A stretch of DNA of 64,000 nt, taken from positions 4,712,001 to 4,776,000 of the forward strand of contig NC_089441.1 of NCBI RefSeq assembly GCF_026210795.1. Direction: 5' to 3'. The translations under genes were made by a program, and so were the position numbers. Under the pieces are notes generated by a model. It was not told where the DNA came from, did not search any database, and worked only from the letters and a program-made list of their open reading frames with translations. The stretch's first letter is position 1, and each line of letters starts with the position of its first letter. Origin of the DNA: Rhizophagus irregularis (Eukaryota; Glomeromycota; Glomeromycetes; Glomerales; Glomeraceae). Of the stretch, positions 59,521-64,000 are shown in pieces.

Positions 59521-60171
59521 ATGTTTTCAGCAAATAATAATTGGTTTTCAGCATTTACCATGATTTGATGTAAATCCTCTACCTATATATGTATTTTCAC
59601 ACGTTTTTCTGAAATTATATTAATTTCCTTATAAAAGAAATTAAGAAATTGCGCGATGTTAACACTACTCTTGTCACCCGTGTCACATACCTCCCTTTTT
59701 CATTTTTTATATATATTTCTGAGAACTTTGTTGTAAAAAATCTATTTTTCACACCCCACTTTAAATGTCACTTGTATTAATTTTGCCCGGCATTACGTAA
59801 TTTTGTCCAGAGACGAGGCGATGAATAAATTTACTCATTATAAAATTACTTGAAAATATTAAAAATGTAAAATAGTATATTTAATAAATATTAGTTTAAA
59901 AAAATTAATTTTGTTTAAAATGTATATATATATTTATATTTACTTATTATTCTTTGATTAATAATTTTCTAAATAATAAACCTAAAATTTTTAATAGTAA
60001 TTAATACTGAAAATAAATCTCATTAGACTTTAATTTTTTATATTAGATTAAATATTAATAAAATATTTGTATTTTTATAAAAAAAAAAAATTTCGAATTA
60101 ACTTGCATTAGTTTCCTAAGTTACTTTTTGTTATTCATGATACAAGCAAGATAAATTATTATTATACTAAA

Positions 60172-61000
60172 TTACACTCTTTGACATTCTATAACTATTT
60201 GCTGGATTACAAATAAGTCAATGATAAAATTGGGAACTGTGATTGCATCAGGAACTGTTATGGTGTAATCAGTTTTATTTGGGACATTGGTATTTGTAGT
60301 GGAATCCAAAACTATTGGAAAGTTCCAAAAAACATCTTCAATTGGAATTGTCATTTGATAAGCAGGAAGGTTCAGATCAGTGCAAGCAGTAGCATTAGTA
60401 GTACCATATAGTAAAGTGCTAAAATCTCACTATAATATAGCCAAAGTTATAATTGACTATAAAAAAAATATTAACAGTAGATAAATCTTATTTACAGTTT
60501 TGAAAAATATTCTTGGTAAATTTGGATTCATTGATGCTGTAAATCCTAGTAGTACACCATATCCTCCTGGTGCTATTGATGACATATTTTAGCATATCTA
60601 TAACGTAGTCTAATATTAAAAAAAACTTATAGAGATAAAACTATAAAAAAAAAAATAACAAACTAGATATATCAATATTGACTAATGATCCATTTCTTGA
60701 TGGCTCCTAATAGCATCAAGTTTGATGCCAAGTATATCTCAAACACATTGTTGTTGCATCCACTTTTCACATCTTATATTCAAGTCAGTAAGGCTTTAAA
60801 ATTTAGCTATCTCAACAATGATTCTTATATGAGATAAACTCTACATAAGAGTATTAGAAAAGTAACTTAAACAAATAATACATAAACTAAAAAAACTAAA
60901 ATAACATTTGTATGTATCACTGGGTGGAGGACCAGAGTGTGGAATACCAGGTCTTAGAACATAAGCAGAAGTAGGATATACTGTGATATATACCACCATT
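60172..61000 (-). pseudogene. Probable decayed gene, Thr/Asn-rich protein, unrecognised
   Basis: Minus-strand pieces read coherently. One segment reads SSIAPGGYGVLLGFTASMNP then NLPRIFFKT (about 60580-60495). A gap with GT and AG borders follows, then TLLYGTTNATACTDLNLPAY continuing QMTIPIEDVFWNFPIVLDST to a stop at 60172. The junction loses frame by one base, and further upstream blocks (about 60640-61000) contain stops. The extended Thr/Asn-rich, beta-like sequence could belong to a secreted protein, but no family is recognised. Confidence 0.35.
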
Positions 61001-61135
61001 TTTTTCCAGTGAGCCAAATTATAGTAAACTATAGAAAAAAAATGTGAATTGATATTACAAGTTAAAGATCAAATATATTAAAAGGAAACCTCTTATATAG
61101 TTGATAAAGAACTTTTATCAGACAGTTAGAGTTCT

Positions 61136-61690
61136 GAACAGGTTGACCAAATTCAGGTAATCTGACAGGTTGACCTGAATTTATCAGGTCAGGTTTAGCA
61201 ATTGCAATTTAGCATCAGTTCAGGTTGTAACATCAATATAACCTGAATGACCTGTTGACCTGAAACTATAATTTTATATAATATAAGTGATGGTATTATA
61301 ATTCACTTTTTATATTGGTTTTATATAATAAAAGTAAGTTGCGGTATTAAAATTCACTTTTTTATATTGATTTTATATAATAAAAGTGAGTTGTGGTATC
61401 AGAATTCACTTTTTTTATATTGATTTTATATAGTTGTGGTATTGCGATTCACCTTTTCATACGATTTTAATATAAAAAAAGTGGATCGCAATATTTTCAA
61501 AAAAATGTTTTGCATTATTTTTTTTTGATATTTTAATAAAAATCCTGAAAATTTTCAGGTTTCAATTCAGGTCAAGTCAAACAGATAATCTGATATAACC
61601 TCCACACCGTACCTGACCTTGAAAAATTTCTTTTAGGTCAGGTTTATTCAATTAAGCATCGATCCCTGATCTGATTCATTTGGAACTTTA
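61136..61690 (-). mobile_element. Dispersed hairpin-rich repeat, copy 2
   Basis: Opposite-orientation copy of 8226-8981: TTCTGAACAGGTTGACC at its left end, AACCTGACAGGT-like and CAGGTCAGGTTTAG words, then AATTCACTTTTT / ATATTGATTTTATATA fold-back units (61290-61500), then CTGAAAATTTTCAGGT. The hairpin array is shorter than in copy 1. Confidence 0.65.
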
Positions 61691-61953
61691 AATTCAGAAT
61701 AGTGGTTGGGCGTAGTACCTCTCATTAAGCCTGATTATAGTGAAATTACAAGTTTAATTCTACTGATCACAGAAATAAAACAAATTTTACTGCAGATGCT
61801 AATACCAATAGTGTAAAGATACAAAAGTTAGTGTAGTTGAACTGCATCATGGTGAATTAATACATATTACACCATTATTTGGAACCTTAAAGTAATCCAT
61901 TAATTTTGACATAACAGCTTGACGATCTATCTGTATAGAACATTTCTATAATA

Positions 61954-62160
61954 CAGTCAGATCTCTATATAGTCACCTAATCAGTTCTGCAAAAATCGGT
62001 GACTATATAGAAGCTTTTGATATGCTGTGATTATACAAAGGTTTTTTTTATATAATAATTATATATATTAGTACTTCCCAAAGGTGTGATTATATAGAGA
62101 AATTTTATATGATATGAGTCATATGACTATATAGAGTGTGATTATATAGAGGTCTGACTG
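61954..62160. mobile_element. Tigger/pogo-type MITE (207 bp)
   Basis: Termini CAGTCAGATCTCTATATAG and CTATATAGAGGTCTGACTG read inward, near-perfect inverses, flanked by TA (61952-61953 and 62161-62162). Subterminal TAGTCACCTAAT / GTGACTATATAG words are shared with the 15736-16214 element. Confidence 0.8.
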
Positions 62161-62162
62161 TA

Positions 62163-64000
62163 TATATATTTTTGTTTTTCCAATAAAATTTATATCCAGT
62201 CAACTTATTGCAATAAACAAAGGTGTTATGATACTCTTCCATTAAAACGTTATTTCCAATTCAAAATGGCAAACTTGAAAACTATACAGATCAAAAGTGA
62301 GCAGACCTTAAAGAACATGCATAAGTCATACTTACTTTTTTTCTTTCAAAGAAAACTCTGGAAGTCTGGAATAGAGCTCCAAAAATGACTTGCATAAACT
62401 CGCATTTTTGACTCACATAATTGTAAATTTTCGTTTAATTATATTCTAACTTAATAAAAAGTACTTTAAAATTAAGGTTTTTGACTTGTGACTCGACTCA
62501 ACTCGACTCATTAGGAGCTCTAGTCTGGGATAGTTATAAACTAAATTATCAGTTACTACTGTGAATTCAAACTTGAAAAGGAAGATATTTTGAAAAGGTA
62601 GGTTTCAAGATGAAAATGATTAATCAATCTGGTTAATATATTGATTAATCAGTGACTTAGAATTGGCTTAGATGTTATATAAAATCTGATTAGCCGATTA
62701 TTCCATGATTTGAGAAACTACAAACCAATATAATTAATTCCCATATATAAATCTAATATTTTATTATAATATACTTATTACAAACTGTTATAATTCACTA
62801 ATAATAATATAAAACTGCAAATTATTATTTTATTACTTAAACTCTTATAAAGATGAATTTATATAATATAGCCTACTTTAAGCTTTATTTATCTAATTAT
62901 AATAAAACATATAAAAGTATTGTTCTCTTTAAAAAAGAAACATGATAATAAAACATCAAAAATATGATGCTTTTATATTTGTGATTTATTTAGAAAAATA
63001 CTTGAAGAATACCTAGAAATTTTTTTTAAAAATATATTATTCAAATATCCCTATAAAAAAATTCCAAAAAAATCTTCAATAAATAATCATTTTTCTAGAT
63101 TTTATTTTAAAGAAATTCAGACATGTGATTATTTTTCTGAAAAATTTTTATAGGGTATATGCAAGATTTTATAATATTGAAAGGTTTCTTCCTTCTGAAA
63201 TAAAAATAAATTATATATATTGTATTATATACAACTCTTTAGTATTCATTCTTAAAAAAGATATATTTTACTATACAAATAATAACTTGAAAAGGTGTAT
63301 TAATAGAGTTATAGAGATGCTATTTCAAATAAATATATAAAAAGAAAAGAAATTCTTCAATCTATTATTTTAAGGAAAAATCATATCTAACAATATGAAT
63401 AATACATATTATAATAAGAAAAAACTAAAATAAATCATCTTTAACTGGAACTATAATCCAATTTTTTTTACATTCAAAAAAGAATAAATTGATATTAATA
63501 TTATATTTATATAATAATTATACAATTAGCTATAAAATTAATAGTAAAAAATACTATACAAAAGAAATATAAAAAAAGGATAAATTACATAATGACTTTA
63601 CTACTTATTTATTAATAATTTCTTTATTACCACTAAAACCTATTGCATTAATATAATGTAGTGCAAGTAATACAAGTATATCTGAGATTTTCTTTTTTAA
63701 TTTATAGCTTTAAAAGAAATTAGTAAATATTATAAAAAAAAACTTGAAATATAAGTAAATGAATTTAAAAGATGGTAAAAAATAATAGTACTTTAACAAA
63801 AAAAAGTTATAACTTTTTATAATAAAAAATTTATATAGTATATTGGTTATTATACTTTATGCAAGTAGTTTGTGTTCAATTATATAAATAATTAAGTACT
63901 TTACTTTATTATAATACATATAAATAGATATATATAATAAAATAAATGTTTTTTGATTCTTATTAAAGTATATATAATGTAATAAATAATATATTATAAA
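62163..64000. other. Gene-free AT-rich end of window
   Basis: 62163-62700 is slightly less AT-rich with no recognisable frame. From 62750 on it is very AT-rich with only short unsupported frames. Confidence 0.45.

Overview
The window looks like nuclear DNA of a filamentous fungus, most probably an arbuscular mycorrhizal fungus of the Rhizophagus (Glomeromycotina) type. This is inferred from the very AT-rich composition, short GT-AG introns, fungal housekeeping genes (HIS3, STE24), an STE3-type pheromone receptor, and a heavy load of decayed Plavaka, Tigger/pogo and MULE transposases with many small terminal-inverted-repeat elements. No rRNA, tRNA or CRISPR array was seen.

Region by region: 1-2.2 kb is the 3' part of a Plavaka transposase broken by two frameshifts. 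3.0-3.7 kb is a broken SANT/Myb-like gene, followed by a 50-bp minisatellite (4.0-4.6 kb). 5-9 kb holds several fold-back or inverted-repeat elements. 9.5-11.85 kb is an unexplained locus: an unrecognised CxxC protein split by one in-frame stop, three tandem hairpins whose stems covary, a second unknown reading frame and a large palindrome. 11.87-14.14 kb is a Tigger/pogo element complete from end to end with TA duplications but a decayed gene. 14-25 kb is repeat desert, with a nested stack of small elements at 15.2-16.3 kb and, at 18.7-19.7 kb, a hAT-like element carrying about 14 tandem hairpins.

The functional genes lie in two islands. Island 1 (25.8-39.8 kb) has a secreted protein of a conserved but uncharacterised type (minus), a four-exon gene for a 1222-residue PAM2/coiled-coil/Gln-His-rich protein ending in Trp-Trp (minus), HIS3 (plus) and STE24 (minus, convergent with HIS3, 93 bp apart). 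Island 2 (54.2-56.0 kb) is an STE3-family pheromone receptor with a roughly 300-residue acidic tail (minus). Between them, at 40-52 kb, are mariner-like and other MITEs and a decayed MULE transposase hit by a 244-bp hAT-type MITE. 59-64 kb holds tandem repeats, a probable decayed gene, and inverted second copies of repeats also seen near the left end.

Two functional threads stand out. STE24, a CAAX protease used for prenylated pheromone maturation, and an STE3 receptor lie about 14 kb apart, although the lineage was long thought asexual. The PAM2/coiled-coil/C-terminal WW protein has the same architecture as the basidiomycete endosomal mRNA-transport scaffold Upa2.
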